Assembly (NCBI GenBank): GCA_020722945.1
Contig: DYJV01000011.1
Span: forward strand, 1-46,657
Source: Candidatus Methylomirabilis sp.
Lineage (GTDB): Bacteria; DYJV01
DNA: 46,657 nt
Direction: 5' to 3'
Part shown: positions 1-8,924 of the stretch, in pieces
How the letters are laid out: each line of letters starts with the position of its first letter
Position numbering within the stretch: the first letter of the stretch is position 1
The notes under the pieces: model-generated
Seen by the model: the letters and a program-made list of their open reading frames with translations, nothing else
Told to the model about the DNA's origin: nothing
Databases searched by the model: none
Translations under genes and position numbers: made by a program

Positions 1-148
1 TACCCCGAGTTTGTCAAAAGTGTTTATAACACATTGATATTATTAGATACTTAAAGTCATTCTACACTACAAATTTTTAAACTACCCATTTAATAGAGAG
101 TTGTTCTGTGTATTTTTGTGATAAACTCAGGATAAGATATCTGCTCAA
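1..148. other. Non-coding left edge with a possible terminal inverted repeat
   Basis: I see no gene here. The first 16 bases (TACCCCGAGTTTGTCA) resemble, in inverted orientation, bases around 119-136: 13 of 16 positions match after reverse complementing. Two such ends about 135 bp apart would fit a small non-autonomous element (MITE) or one end of a larger repeat. The match is imperfect and was found by eye. Confidence 0.25.
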
Positions 149-1006
149 TTACTCTTTTAGATATTTAAAATAGATCTCTTTAAGCTTTGATATAATCTCT
201 GCTCTGCCAGAAAATTTGTGATCATCTATAGAAATTATCGGATATATTAAGGAAACAGAGTTGGTAAAAAATGCACCATCAAAATTTTTAAGATCTTTAA
301 CCCCACTCTCTTTAAATCTTACACTAAATTTGTATTCAGGGAATTTTTTAATACCTTTTAGGATTATCTCCCTTGTAACACCTTTAAGAAATAGATCATC
401 ACGATTTGAGGTATATAATGTTTTCCCCTTGTAGAAAAAGAGGTTAGCTGTTATCCCTTCAATAAGATTGCTCTCTTTATCAATAAAGATAACATCATCA
501 TAATTTCTCCTATTAACAAAACCTACTATTGAGGAAAGGTAGTTAAGAGTCTTATAATTATACAAAACACTCTCTCTTTTCTTAAGATCGTAAAGGATAG
601 TTGCTTTTACACCCTTTTGGCTTTTATCATTAATATAATCTGAAATACCTCTTGCCTCTATTACCACCGTAGGGATATGGGTCTCCTTAATTGTAGGACC
701 TGAAGAATCTATCCCCCTTGTTACAGTCACTCTAAAGTAGCACTCTTTATTATCAAAGTTGTTTTTAGATTTAAGGTCCTTCATTATATTGATAAATTGA
801 CTTTCCGATAATGGGAGAGGGATATTTAAAAATCTGGACGTCCTCAACATTCTGCTGTAATGAAATTTAAAATCATAAAATTCACCATCAAAAGCTCTGA
901 ATGTATCAAAATAACCATCACCATAGAGAAACCCTCTATCATGTATTGATATAAAAACTTTATTGAGAGGGGTAATTTTGTTGTTAAAAAATATGTAATT
1001 ATCCAT
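149..1006 (-). CDS. pabC: Aminotransferase class IV, probable 4-amino-4-deoxychorismate lyase
   Basis: This 285-residue fold-type IV PLP enzyme probably releases pyruvate from aminodeoxychorismate to give p-aminobenzoate for folate. The N-terminal HDRGFLYGDGYFDT segment (about residues 22-35), the likely PLP lysine in YNYKTLNYL (K152) and the EGITANLFF stretch (183-191) are hallmarks of the family. Its start overlaps the end of pabB by 8 bases, so the two are probably translationally coupled. That neighbour is the main reason to prefer PabC over branched-chain (IlvE) or D-amino-acid aminotransferases, which share the fold. No amidotransferase pabA is visible here. Confidence 0.85.
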   Translation of the reverse strand: MDNYIFFNNKITPLNKVFISIHDRGFLYGDGYFDTFRAFDGEFYDFKFHYSRMLRTSRFLNIPLPLSESQFINIMKDLKSKNNFDNKECYFRVTVTRGIDSSGPTIKETHIPTVVIEARGISDYINDKSQKGVKATILYDLKKRESVLYNYKTLNYLSSIVGFVNRRNYDDVIFIDKESNLIEGITANLFFYKGKTLYTSNRDDLFLKGVTREIILKGIKKFPEYKFSVRFKESGVKDLKNFDGAFFTNSVSLIYPIISIDDHKFSGRAEIISKLKEIYFKYLKE

Positions 1007-2387
1007 TTGATAATTCCTTTAGAGTTTTGGTAAAACTCTCACCTTTCACTATTGTTTCAATATATTCATCTTCAGGATCAGAATCCGCAACAATTCCACC
1101 CCCAACCTGAAAATATATATTATTACCCTTTATAATTGCAGTTCTTATAGCTATATTTAGATCAATATCTCCGTCAAAACCTATATACCCTACTGCTCCT
1201 GTATAAACAGAGCGATAAGTAGGCTCTAACTCTGAAATTATCTCCATTGACCTTATCTTTGGTGCACCTGTTATTGAACCTCCGGGAAAAGAATTCTTGA
1301 TGCAATCTATCACCGTCCATCTTTTATCAATTTTTGCAGATACAGTTGAGACAAGGTGATGAACATTTGCATAAGATTCAATAGATTCAAATTCTGAAAC
1401 TGTAACAGAATTAAACTCTGCAATTCTGCCAAGATCATTTCGCTCAAGATCAACTATCATAAGATGCTCTGCTCTATCTTTGGCACTATTTTGTAACTCT
1501 TCAATTAATTTAGTGTCCTCTACGCTACTGATCCCCCTTTTTCTTGTCCCTTTTATTGGTCTTGTCTCTATATATTGCCCATTAGTCATAAGATATCTCT
1601 CAGGAGAGTTGGATAGTATCTGAAACTCTCCATAATCTAAAAAAGCTCCAAATGGTGCAGGTGATACTTTTCTAAATACACGATAAAATTGGTAAGGATC
1701 ACCACAAAATGAAGTTTGAAACCTCTGGGAAATATTAACCTGATAGATGTCACCTGCAAAGATATACTCTTTTGCTCTGTTGATAGTCCGCTTGTAATCA
1801 TCCTTTGAAAAATTTGAAGTCAAACTTTGACCAATTGAGAAAAGGGTGCTATCCTGAACAGCTTTAAAATCGTAAAATTTCTCCAACTCACATTTAAACT
1901 TATCAACCTTATCTGAAAAATATTGACCTCTATCATAACCAGCAATATAAAATTTGTCGGCTAAATGGTCATAACAGCATATAGTATCATAACCAGCAAA
2001 ATAGAAGTCAGGAAGGTTATAATCATCTACTCTATTATCTTTTATATCTTCGATATAATTTCCAAGTTCATAACCAAGATAACCTACAAAACCACCCTGA
2101 AAAGGGAACTGCTTCCCTCTATCATCACATTTAAACTTATTGAATATAAAATTTAAAAAAGTGAACGGATCATCTTTTATCTCTTTTTGAAAACCATCCT
2201 CAACTATCTCAACCAAACCATTTTTAAATTTAAAAGTAACAAAAGGATCAAAACCAAAAAATGAGTATCGCCCTATATTTTTAAAATAACTCCCACTATC
2301 AAGATAAAAAGGGTAATTTTTACCTTTTAAAAAGGGTAGTATACACTCTGTATCTATATTTTTAATCTCAAAAGAGAAATAACCCAT
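999..2387 (-). CDS. pabB: Aminodeoxychorismate synthase component I
   Basis: This 462-residue chorismate-utilising enzyme adds ammonia to chorismate for p-aminobenzoate synthesis, normally with glutamine amidotransferase PabA. The C-terminal catalytic domain is clear: PIKGTRKRG around 277-285, DRAEHLMIVDLERNDLGR at 304-321, and FPGGSITGAPK at 367-377. The lysine in PIKGT (K279) is the residue that marks PabB; anthranilate synthase TrpE has alanine in the equivalent PIAGT. The pabC gene overlaps its 3' end. It starts 5 bases after the xerD stop on the same strand, so it may be read from the upstream psr-xerD transcript. Confidence 0.92.
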   Translation of the reverse strand: MGYFSFEIKNIDTECILPFLKGKNYPFYLDSGSYFKNIGRYSFFGFDPFVTFKFKNGLVEIVEDGFQKEIKDDPFTFLNFIFNKFKCDDRGKQFPFQGGFVGYLGYELGNYIEDIKDNRVDDYNLPDFYFAGYDTICCYDHLADKFYIAGYDRGQYFSDKVDKFKCELEKFYDFKAVQDSTLFSIGQSLTSNFSKDDYKRTINRAKEYIFAGDIYQVNISQRFQTSFCGDPYQFYRVFRKVSPAPFGAFLDYGEFQILSNSPERYLMTNGQYIETRPIKGTRKRGISSVEDTKLIEELQNSAKDRAEHLMIVDLERNDLGRIAEFNSVTVSEFESIESYANVHHLVSTVSAKIDKRWTVIDCIKNSFPGGSITGAPKIRSMEIISELEPTYRSVYTGAVGYIGFDGDIDLNIAIRTAIIKGNNIYFQVGGGIVADSDPEDEYIETIVKGESFTKTLKELSNG

Positions 2388-2392
2388 ATAAA

Positions 2393-3262
2393 TTAACTCC
2401 TTGGATGTCTTTTCTGGTACTCTTCTTTCAATTTCTCAATAGAAAGGTGTGTGTATATCTGAGTAGTTGAGATATCAGCATGCCCAAGCATTTTTTGAAC
2501 ACTCCTCATGTCCGCTCCACCTTCAAGAAGATGAGTTGCAAAAGAGTGCCTAAAAAGATGAGGATATATATTTTGATCAAGCCCACTTTGAGCAGCATAA
2601 TTCTTAACCATTTTCCATAAAAATTGTCTTGTCATCTTACTGCCAAACTTTGTAATAAATAGATAATCTGATCGTTTTTTACTTATCCTCTCTCTAACTT
2701 TAAGGAGATACAACTCCAAAAAATGTATAGCTTCATAATGAAGCGGAACCAAACGTTCTTTTGAACCTTTCCCAAAAACTTTGAGCAATCCTTTATTTTT
2801 ATCGTAATCAGATAGTTTAAGGTTTATAATTTCAGAAGCTCTCACTCCTGTGGCATATAAAATTTCTAAAATAGCCCTATCCCTTATTTTCAAAGGAGAT
2901 GTCTCTGATATCGATTCTATAACATTTAAAATCTGATTAACGGATAATATCTCTGGTAAAGATTGCTCTCTCTTAGGAATAGGGATGTTTCTCTCAAAAT
3001 CTACATCTACAATCCCCTCTTTTTTGAGAAACTTAAAAAACAATCTTAAAGAGGAGAGCTTTCTTAATATTGAAGATATCTCGTATCCTCTCTCTTGTAG
3101 TGTAACAATAAAGGAGAAGATGTTATATTTGGATAAATCTTGAAGTTCTACATTTACACCTTCAATAAATTGCTTTACATCTTGTGTATAATCTAAAGAT
3201 GTTTTAATGGATAACCCTTTTTCAACAGTGAGGAATATCTTAAATTTATCGAGTAATTCCAT
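2393..3262 (-). CDS. xerD: Tyrosine recombinase, XerD type
   Basis: This 289-residue site-specific recombinase probably resolves chromosome dimers at dif. The N-terminal SAM-like DNA-binding domain covers about 1-85. All catalytic residues are visible: R141 (ATGVRASEI), K165 (GKGSKER), H235 and R238 (HLFRHSF), H261 (LGHADIS) and Y270 (IYTH). The tail ending KRHPRS resembles XerD more than XerC. The gene begins directly after the stop of the ferredoxin subunit of the upstream reductase with no gap, an odd position for a housekeeping recombinase. No dif site was recognised in the window. Confidence 0.92.
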   Translation of the reverse strand: MELLDKFKIFLTVEKGLSIKTSLDYTQDVKQFIEGVNVELQDLSKYNIFSFIVTLQERGYEISSILRKLSSLRLFFKFLKKEGIVDVDFERNIPIPKREQSLPEILSVNQILNVIESISETSPLKIRDRAILEILYATGVRASEIINLKLSDYDKNKGLLKVFGKGSKERLVPLHYEAIHFLELYLLKVRERISKKRSDYLFITKFGSKMTRQFLWKMVKNYAAQSGLDQNIYPHLFRHSFATHLLEGGADMRSVQKMLGHADISTTQIYTHLSIEKLKEEYQKRHPRS

Positions 3263-3820
3263 TTATTTTTTACTTTTGATATAAAAAACTCTCGGTTTGG
3301 TTCCTTGCTCTTCTTTAAGAACATAGTAATCACTTGAATGAAATTTTTTGTAAACTTCAGAATTTCTATCATTCAAATCACCAAATGTTCTAACATTTGC
3401 AACACAAGTATCGACACATGCAGGGAGCAACCCTATATCAATTTTCTGAACACAAAAGGTGCATTTATTGACAACCCCCTTATCGTCATTGAGATATCGT
3501 GCATCGTATGGGCAGGCAGAGATGCAAAGTTTGCAACCAATACATCGCTTCTCATCTATCCTTACCAAACCATCCTCCCTTTTAAATGATGCTCCAGTAG
3601 GACATGCACTTATACAGGGAGCATTGTCACAATGGTTACACTGCTGAGGCTGAAATTTCAAAAAAAGATTTGGAAATTCACCCTTAGAATACTCAACTAC
3701 CCAATTTCTGTAAACTTTATCCTGAACATCATTTTCAGCTTTACAAGCTACCATACATGCAAAACAACCTATACACTTATCCTCCTCTATGAGCATAACC
3801 CAATTTTTCTTATAAGCCAT
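3263..3820 (-). CDS. psrB: Four-cluster ferredoxin subunit of a molybdopterin reductase (PsrB/PhsB type)
   Basis: This 185-residue electron-transfer subunit has sixteen cysteines in the four-group arrangement of the DMSO-reductase family beta subunits. The groups are CIGCFACMVAC near residue 16, CNHCDNAPCISAC near 61, CIGCKLCISAC near 93, and CTFCVQKI with a later CVDTC near 120-138. It should carry four [4Fe-4S] clusters linking the quinol-oxidising membrane subunit to the catalytic subunit. It lies between psrC and xerD in a minus-strand operon. There is no signal peptide; in this family the beta subunit is exported with the Tat-dependent catalytic partner. The gene symbol is by analogy. 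Confidence 0.85.
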   Translation of the reverse strand: MAYKKNWVMLIEEDKCIGCFACMVACKAENDVQDKVYRNWVVEYSKGEFPNLFLKFQPQQCNHCDNAPCISACPTGASFKREDGLVRIDEKRCIGCKLCISACPYDARYLNDDKGVVNKCTFCVQKIDIGLLPACVDTCVANVRTFGDLNDRNSEVYKKFHSSDYYVLKEEQGTKPRVFYIKSKK

Positions 3821-3835
3821 CTCACCCCTCCCCCA

Positions 3836-5023
3836 CTAATGGTTACTACTTTTGAAATTCAAAACATAATCTGCCACTGTATAGATAAGAACAGTAAGAG
3901 CAATAACACCAGCAACAATAAGAATTTCATAAATTGAAGGTGTATAAGGATTGTAGAGATATTTTTCAGGGAATCTATATATTGTAGTAGGTATTTCTGG
4001 CATTCTGAGTGGAACTATCTGACCCCCTACCACAAGATCGTATCTAATAACAAAAATCCCAATCAAATTTGACAAACCAGCAATCAGATAACCCTTTAAA
4101 TTTTTAAAATTAGGGGTCAGAAGAATCAGAATAGGGATAACAAGAGCCAATAAAATTTCAAATATCCAGAAATTTAGTGAGTATTTACCATTTAAAAAAG
4201 CCATAATAGCTTCATATTCGTGTGGAGGATGACCATATGTTCCAACAAGGAGTTTCCATACCTCAAAAAATAGATATACAAATAGGAGGAATAAAAATAT
4301 TTTGGATACATAATCGAGACTTTTCACCTCATCATCAGTAAAAGTTTCACCTTTAAATAGCTTTGGAACAATATATATCAAGAGTATTAGTCCTGCACCT
4401 GATAGCATTGCTGACATTATGAAGTAAACGGGCATAAATGGACCATGCCAGAAATGCCTTGTGAGCTGATAACCAAAGACTGCTCCCAAATTACTATGTG
4501 CAGCAACTGCCGAGATAACACCAAGTAACCCAAATAGGCGGGCTTTTTTATGCTTCTCTATTGCAAGGAATACAAATTCAAAAGACATAAATATAAGGTA
4601 AAAAACATACAGTATTCCCATCCATAAGATTGGAGAAGCAGGATTAGGGGATATCACCCCCCATATAAACAGCCTAAAAGGGTGTTCAAGCTCTACAGAT
4701 ATAGTGGCAAATCCCATCAGCATACAAACAATAGCCATAAATATCGACCTTTTAGCAAATATCATCATCTTATCAACACCAAAAACATGACCAATAGAGG
4801 AAACAAGACAGAGTCCTGTAGAGGTAACTACAAAAAAAACATATGTAGAGAGTAAAATACCGAGTGGAACCTTGTTGGTAACATTAAAGGCATGATGATG
4901 ACCAGCAATTATAGAGTATAATACTGCATATGCCCCTACCAATACTATCATAAACCAGAAACCACTCCATAATTTATTGATATTTTTTAGATTTCCAAGA
5001 TTTATAAAGTCTGAGAGTTTCAT
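3836..5023 (-). CDS. psrC: NrfD/PsrC-type integral membrane subunit
   Basis: This 395-residue membrane protein has about ten hydrophobic helices and belongs to the NrfD/PsrC family that exchanges electrons with the quinone pool. The first helices (about 20-40 and 52-75) and the segment with HGPFMPVYFIMSAMLSGAG (about 190-210) look typical. It is longer than the roughly 317-residue Wolinella PsrC and resembles the longer NrfD group. The loop with VVGGQIVPLRMPE (about 330-345) is characteristic of that group. It sits between the catalytic and iron-sulfur genes, giving the usual three-subunit reductase. Confidence 0.85.
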   Translation of the reverse strand: MKLSDFINLGNLKNINKLWSGFWFMIVLVGAYAVLYSIIAGHHHAFNVTNKVPLGILLSTYVFFVVTSTGLCLVSSIGHVFGVDKMMIFAKRSIFMAIVCMLMGFATISVELEHPFRLFIWGVISPNPASPILWMGILYVFYLIFMSFEFVFLAIEKHKKARLFGLLGVISAVAAHSNLGAVFGYQLTRHFWHGPFMPVYFIMSAMLSGAGLILLIYIVPKLFKGETFTDDEVKSLDYVSKIFLFLLFVYLFFEVWKLLVGTYGHPPHEYEAIMAFLNGKYSLNFWIFEILLALVIPILILLTPNFKNLKGYLIAGLSNLIGIFVIRYDLVVGGQIVPLRMPEIPTTIYRFPEKYLYNPYTPSIYEILIVAGVIALTVLIYTVADYVLNFKSSNH

Positions 5024-5038
5024 TATAATCCCCCTATT

Positions 5039-7240
5039 TTATGCTTTTTCAATTTTAACAAATGTATTTTCGTAACCTTGAGAGTGGGATATAGGGTCAA
5101 AAGCAGGCTTCTGTATAAGAAGATTGTCAAATACCCCCTTACGATACGTTCTGTGTAAACCTTTTGATAATCTCCCAAAACCGTGTGCAGCAAAAACTAT
5201 CCCCCTTCTTATCCTCTGAGTTACATAAGCAATTACTTTGTCAGATTTATAATTTTCTACAACTAACTTTATATAATCTCCATTTTTTAAATTTAATTTC
5301 TTTGCATCTTCAGTATTGATCCATACCATATTTTCAGGGTAAAGTTCTGTAAGCCATTTGTTGTTTTGGGTTCTCGCATGAGTATGAGCAGAAACCCTCC
5401 CAACAGTGAGCCTAAATGTCCCTTCAGGTGGCTGTGGAACTCTCTGATATTCAGGAAGAGGATTAAATCCATTCTCCTCAAACTCACTCGAATACAACTC
5501 TATCTTATTTGATGGAGTTCTAAAAAACAACATCTCTGGATCATCTTCATAGATTCTTTTATCATTAAAAGATATAAATCCCTCTTTTTTTAATTTGTTG
5601 TAATCAAATCCCGATAAATTTATCCTTTTCTCATTGACCTCCTCAATATCTTTAAAATCAAAATAATCATCAAGCCCAAGTTTTAAACCGAGACTCTTTG
5701 CAATCCACCAAGCAGGTTTACTCTCATAGAGCGGTTCAACAGCTTTGGAACATAGAGATATAAATGGATAAGGAAAATTACCAATTCTTAAATTATCATC
5801 CCTTTCTAAGTATGTTGCTTCAGGCAAAATAATATCAGAGTAAAGTGCAGTCTCTGTCATCTGTGTCTCAATAGTAACAGTGAACGGAATTTTTTTGAGC
5901 ATATTTATGACTTTGGTGGTTTCGGCCATATTAGTAATAAGGTTAGTCCCATAAACAAATAGAGATTCAACCATCCCTTTATCTGTAAGTTCTGGTAGAG
6001 AGTTTATAAAACCTTCACCAAGATCACCAAGTGGGGAAGTATTACCTTTGCCTGCCCCATCAACTCTAACAGATTTAGGGAATGCTATTCCGGGATAAGG
6101 CTTAACTTTTACTTTTGCAGGAAGGAAAAACCCACCTTTTTTGCCATAGTTCCCCATAAGTGCATTTATTATTGCAATAGCTCTTGAAGTCTGCGTCTCA
6201 ACTCCATACCTTGCATTTCTTCTTGGAGGAACAGCTATGCAAGCAGGCTTAAACGCTGCAAACTCCCTTGCAGTTTTAAATATTTGCTCCTTAGGTATAT
6301 CTGTCTCTTTTGCTGCCCATTCAACAGAGTATTTTTCGATAAATTCTTTTAGCTTGTCAAAACCAACTGTAGCTTTTTGGACAAAATTTTTATCGTAAAG
6401 CTCTTCGTCAATTATAACCCTTATAATGCCAAGTGCAAAAGCAAGATCTGCCCCAGGTTTTATAGGAAACCATTTGTAGGCTTTAGCAGCAGTAGTAGTA
6501 AAACGAGGGTCAAGATATACATATTTCCCCCCATTTTCTATAAATTTGAGAAAACCTCCCGTTTCCCCAACCATAAGTGCTTCTAATAAATTTCTACCAA
6601 AATTTATAACATATTTTGAATTCTCATAATCGTATAAAGGGTAACTTGTTAAATGATGTCCGTAAGTAACATCCCATGCAACCTCTCTTGAACCTTTACA
6701 CTGCGTCCAGCTCGCTGCATAAATATTTGAACTACCCATTGCTTTTAGAAGATATTTGATGTTACTTCCACCATGTCCATGAGAAGCTAAGTGAATTTTC
6801 TCAGGATTACTCTCCATAATAGGTTTTACTTTTTCAGTAATAATATTAAAGGCATCATCCCATGAAATTCTTTTCCACTTATCCTCACCCTTTTCACCTA
6901 CCCTTAAAAGAGGATATTTTACCCTATCTTCATCGTAGAGAGCAGCTATCCCTGCATTACCTTTTGCACAAATCTTACCATTATTAAGAGGGTGTCCAGC
7001 TATCCCCTCTATTTTTTTTACAACACCATTGACACTTTTAACTTTTACACCACAAGTCCAGAAACACATATTACAAATAGTGTAACTCCACTTGCCATCC
7101 TCATATTTTTTGTAATCATCCATACTTACAGGTCTGAGAGGTGTGGAAAAAAGCTCTGACAACATAATAGGTGAAATAGATACTGCAGTTGTTCCAAGAG
7201 CAGTTGATTTAAGGAAAGCTCTTCTTGTTAGTTTTGGCAT
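5039..7240 (-). CDS. psrA: Molybdopterin oxidoreductase catalytic subunit, polysulfide/thiosulfate reductase type
   Basis: This 733-residue periplasmic bis-MGD enzyme probably reduces polysulfide, sulfur or thiosulfate. A Tat signal (TRRAFLK, residues 5-11) opens the protein. A [4Fe-4S] site follows at C56, C59, C63 and C91. Cysteine 181 in SWTQCKGSREVAWD is the likely molybdenum ligand, as in PsrA/PhsA. The C-terminal MGD-binding domain includes GRVSAHTHART and later NGDYIKL. Length fits PsrA/PhsA (about 760) rather than arsenate reductase ArrA. A strong AGGAGG at 7247-7252 lies six bases before the ATG. It heads the operon psrA-psrC-psrB-xerD. The substrate cannot be fixed from sequence alone. 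Confidence 0.87.
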   Translation of the reverse strand: MPKLTRRAFLKSTALGTTAVSISPIMLSELFSTPLRPVSMDDYKKYEDGKWSYTICNMCFWTCGVKVKSVNGVVKKIEGIAGHPLNNGKICAKGNAGIAALYDEDRVKYPLLRVGEKGEDKWKRISWDDAFNIITEKVKPIMESNPEKIHLASHGHGGSNIKYLLKAMGSSNIYAASWTQCKGSREVAWDVTYGHHLTSYPLYDYENSKYVINFGRNLLEALMVGETGGFLKFIENGGKYVYLDPRFTTTAAKAYKWFPIKPGADLAFALGIIRVIIDEELYDKNFVQKATVGFDKLKEFIEKYSVEWAAKETDIPKEQIFKTAREFAAFKPACIAVPPRRNARYGVETQTSRAIAIINALMGNYGKKGGFFLPAKVKVKPYPGIAFPKSVRVDGAGKGNTSPLGDLGEGFINSLPELTDKGMVESLFVYGTNLITNMAETTKVINMLKKIPFTVTIETQMTETALYSDIILPEATYLERDDNLRIGNFPYPFISLCSKAVEPLYESKPAWWIAKSLGLKLGLDDYFDFKDIEEVNEKRINLSGFDYNKLKKEGFISFNDKRIYEDDPEMLFFRTPSNKIELYSSEFEENGFNPLPEYQRVPQPPEGTFRLTVGRVSAHTHARTQNNKWLTELYPENMVWINTEDAKKLNLKNGDYIKLVVENYKSDKVIAYVTQRIRRGIVFAAHGFGRLSKGLHRTYRKGVFDNLLIQKPAFDPISHSQGYENTFVKIEKA

Positions 7241-7314
7241 GGACAGCCTCCTAAAAAATAGATTAATAAAGTTGGGAATAAATCAAATAACTACTTATTT
7301 TGAAAGGAAAAATA

Positions 7315-7935
7315 TCAATCTAATTTCTTTAAAAGTGCATTGACTATAGCAGCTGCTACAGGTGTCCCACCTTTTCTGCCAAGAGATGTAATGTAAGGGA
7401 GTTTCCCAAAAGCAACAAGAGCATCTTTACTCTCTTTAGCTCCCACAAAACCAACAGGAACTCCTATTACTGCAGCAGGTGATATTTTGGAATTAGAGAA
7501 GAGATTGATGACTTCAAAAAGTGCAGTAGGAGCATTGCCTATTACAATCAACCCATTATCAGCTTTGTGTCCATATAATCTCATTGCTGCCATTGAACGG
7601 GTAATCCCCTCTCTCTTAGCAAGAGCAACTGTTTCCTTGTCATCGATAAAATTTTCAACAATATTACCTTTTTTACTTATACCCTCTTTAACCATCTTTA
7701 TGTCTGTAATAATGTTGCACTTATTTTTGAGGGCATTTGTAGCAATATTAAAAAAGTCTTCTGAAAATTTGATAAGATTGAGAAACTCAAAATCAGCAGT
7801 AGCATGAATGATCCTAACAATTACATCTTTCATCTCATCAGGTATTTGAGAAAATTTCTCTTTAGAAATTTCTGATTTTATTATCTCAAAACTTCTTCTC
7901 TCTATCTCTTGTGGATCTTTAATCTCTTTTTTCAT
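7315..7935 (-). CDS. cobH: Precorrin-8X methylmutase
   Basis: This 206-residue CobH/CbiC protein moves the methyl group from C-11 to C-12 of the corrin ring in cobalamin synthesis. The catalytic histidine is H44 in VRIIHATADFEF. The GITRSMAAMR segment near 115-124 and the glycine-rich GVPVGFVGAKESK near 158-170 are family signatures. Its start overlaps the end of def by 17 bases. No other corrin-ring gene adjoins it; the only other cobalamin gene in the window is cobD, 11 kb away. Confidence 0.9.
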   Translation of the reverse strand: MKKEIKDPQEIERRSFEIIKSEISKEKFSQIPDEMKDVIVRIIHATADFEFLNLIKFSEDFFNIATNALKNKCNIITDIKMVKEGISKKGNIVENFIDDKETVALAKREGITRSMAAMRLYGHKADNGLIVIGNAPTALFEVINLFSNSKISPAAVIGVPVGFVGAKESKDALVAFGKLPYITSLGRKGGTPVAAAIVNALLKKLD

Positions 7936-8452
7936 TACTTTTCACCATTTTTAAATATTTTTTGATAAGAAAATTCTGCTTTAGCTTACTCAACCTGTCT
8001 ATAAAAAGGGTCCCTTCAAGATGATCATTCTCATGCTGTAATGCAATTGCAAGAATACCTTCTGCATCAATTGTAAATGTCTCGCCATTGATATTTTGGG
8101 CTGAAACTCTACATTTGTTAAACCTTTTCACATCTTCTCTGATATTTGGAAGGCTAAGACAACCCTCTTTCTCCATTACAATTTCATCTTGAAAGTTTGA
8201 AAGCTCAGGATTTATGAAAACATTAACTTTATCCCTATTTTTCTCCCCACTCTCTCTCTGGTCAAAATCAATTATAAAAAGTCTGAGTGGTTTACCAACC
8301 TGAATAGCTGAAAGTCCAAGTCCATTTTCAAAATACATTGTGTCAATCATATCTTCAACAAGAGACTTTATGGAATCATCGATCAGATCAATAGATTTTG
8401 ATTTTAATCTTAATCTTTTGTCTGGAAATTTTACTACATCCAATATAGGCAT
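7919..8452 (-). CDS. def: Peptide deformylase
   Basis: This 177-residue metalloprotease removes the formyl group from the N-terminal methionine of new proteins. Motif 1 is GLGLSAIQVG (44-53), motif 2 is EGCLS with metal ligand C98, and motif 3 is QHENDHLEG with metal ligands H140 and H144 and catalytic E141. Length is normal. The usual partner fmt lies at 13.6-14.5 kb on the same strand instead of next door. The overlap with cobH suggests a two-gene transcript starting in the AT-rich gap upstream. Confidence 0.95.
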   Translation of the reverse strand: MPILDVVKFPDKRLRLKSKSIDLIDDSIKSLVEDMIDTMYFENGLGLSAIQVGKPLRLFIIDFDQRESGEKNRDKVNVFINPELSNFQDEIVMEKEGCLSLPNIREDVKRFNKCRVSAQNINGETFTIDAEGILAIALQHENDHLEGTLFIDRLSKLKQNFLIKKYLKMVKSNEKRD

Positions 8453-8924
8453 CTTAGTTGTTACACCCCTTTAAAATAGATAATATCTTTTCAAAGCATT
8501 TATTTATTAACACTCTTAATAAATTAAATCAAGCAGTAATCTCTATCATTAAACTATTTTAATTAATAGAATAATTATTACCGTGTTTATCTTTGTAGGG
8601 TAAATGGTAAATCAATTATAGATTTTTTTATAGTAATCGATTTTGCAACAACTCTAAAGTTATATTATTCAATTACAACTTTAAAAATAAAATGTTCACA
8701 ATTGAATCCATTGCTACTTTTTGATATTCTGTCACCCTACCCTAATATTAAAGATAGAGAATTCATATTTACCTTTACAAATATTTTAAAAAATTTATAA
8801 AAAAATTAATCACCTTAAATTATTTGAAAATCAATTAATTCTTTTTTTGATAAAAAACATTTAACATATTATAAAAATTATAATATTCACTATCCACAGT
8901 AAACAATAATCAAAAGGAGTTTTT
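8453..8924. other. AT-rich intergenic region between divergent def and solute-binding protein gene
   Basis: No protein or RNA gene was recognised in these 472 bases. A TATAAT at 8879-8884 could be a -10 element for the plus-strand gene; no convincing -35 was found. GTAGGGT at 8595-8601 and its exact complement ACCCTAC at 8734-8740 form a widely spaced inverted pair, which may be chance. The rest is low-complexity A/T sequence. Confidence 0.4.
8912..8919 (+). promoter_or_regulatory. Strong ribosome binding site placed before an AUA codon
   Basis: AAAAGGAG ends five bases before ATA at 8925. The only in-frame stop upstream is TAA at 8907. No ATG, GTG or TTG occurs in frame between that stop and the ATG at 9114, which lies well inside the mature domain. 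The position of this site is the main argument that translation starts at 8925. Confidence 0.65.

Noticed and set aside
5039-7240. Periplasmic nitrate or arsenate reductase assignment for the molybdoenzyme
   Set aside because: The partner subunits are PsrB/NrfD type with no NapB/NapC. Length and the cysteine-ligand segment fit PsrA/PhsA better. The substrate is still unproven.
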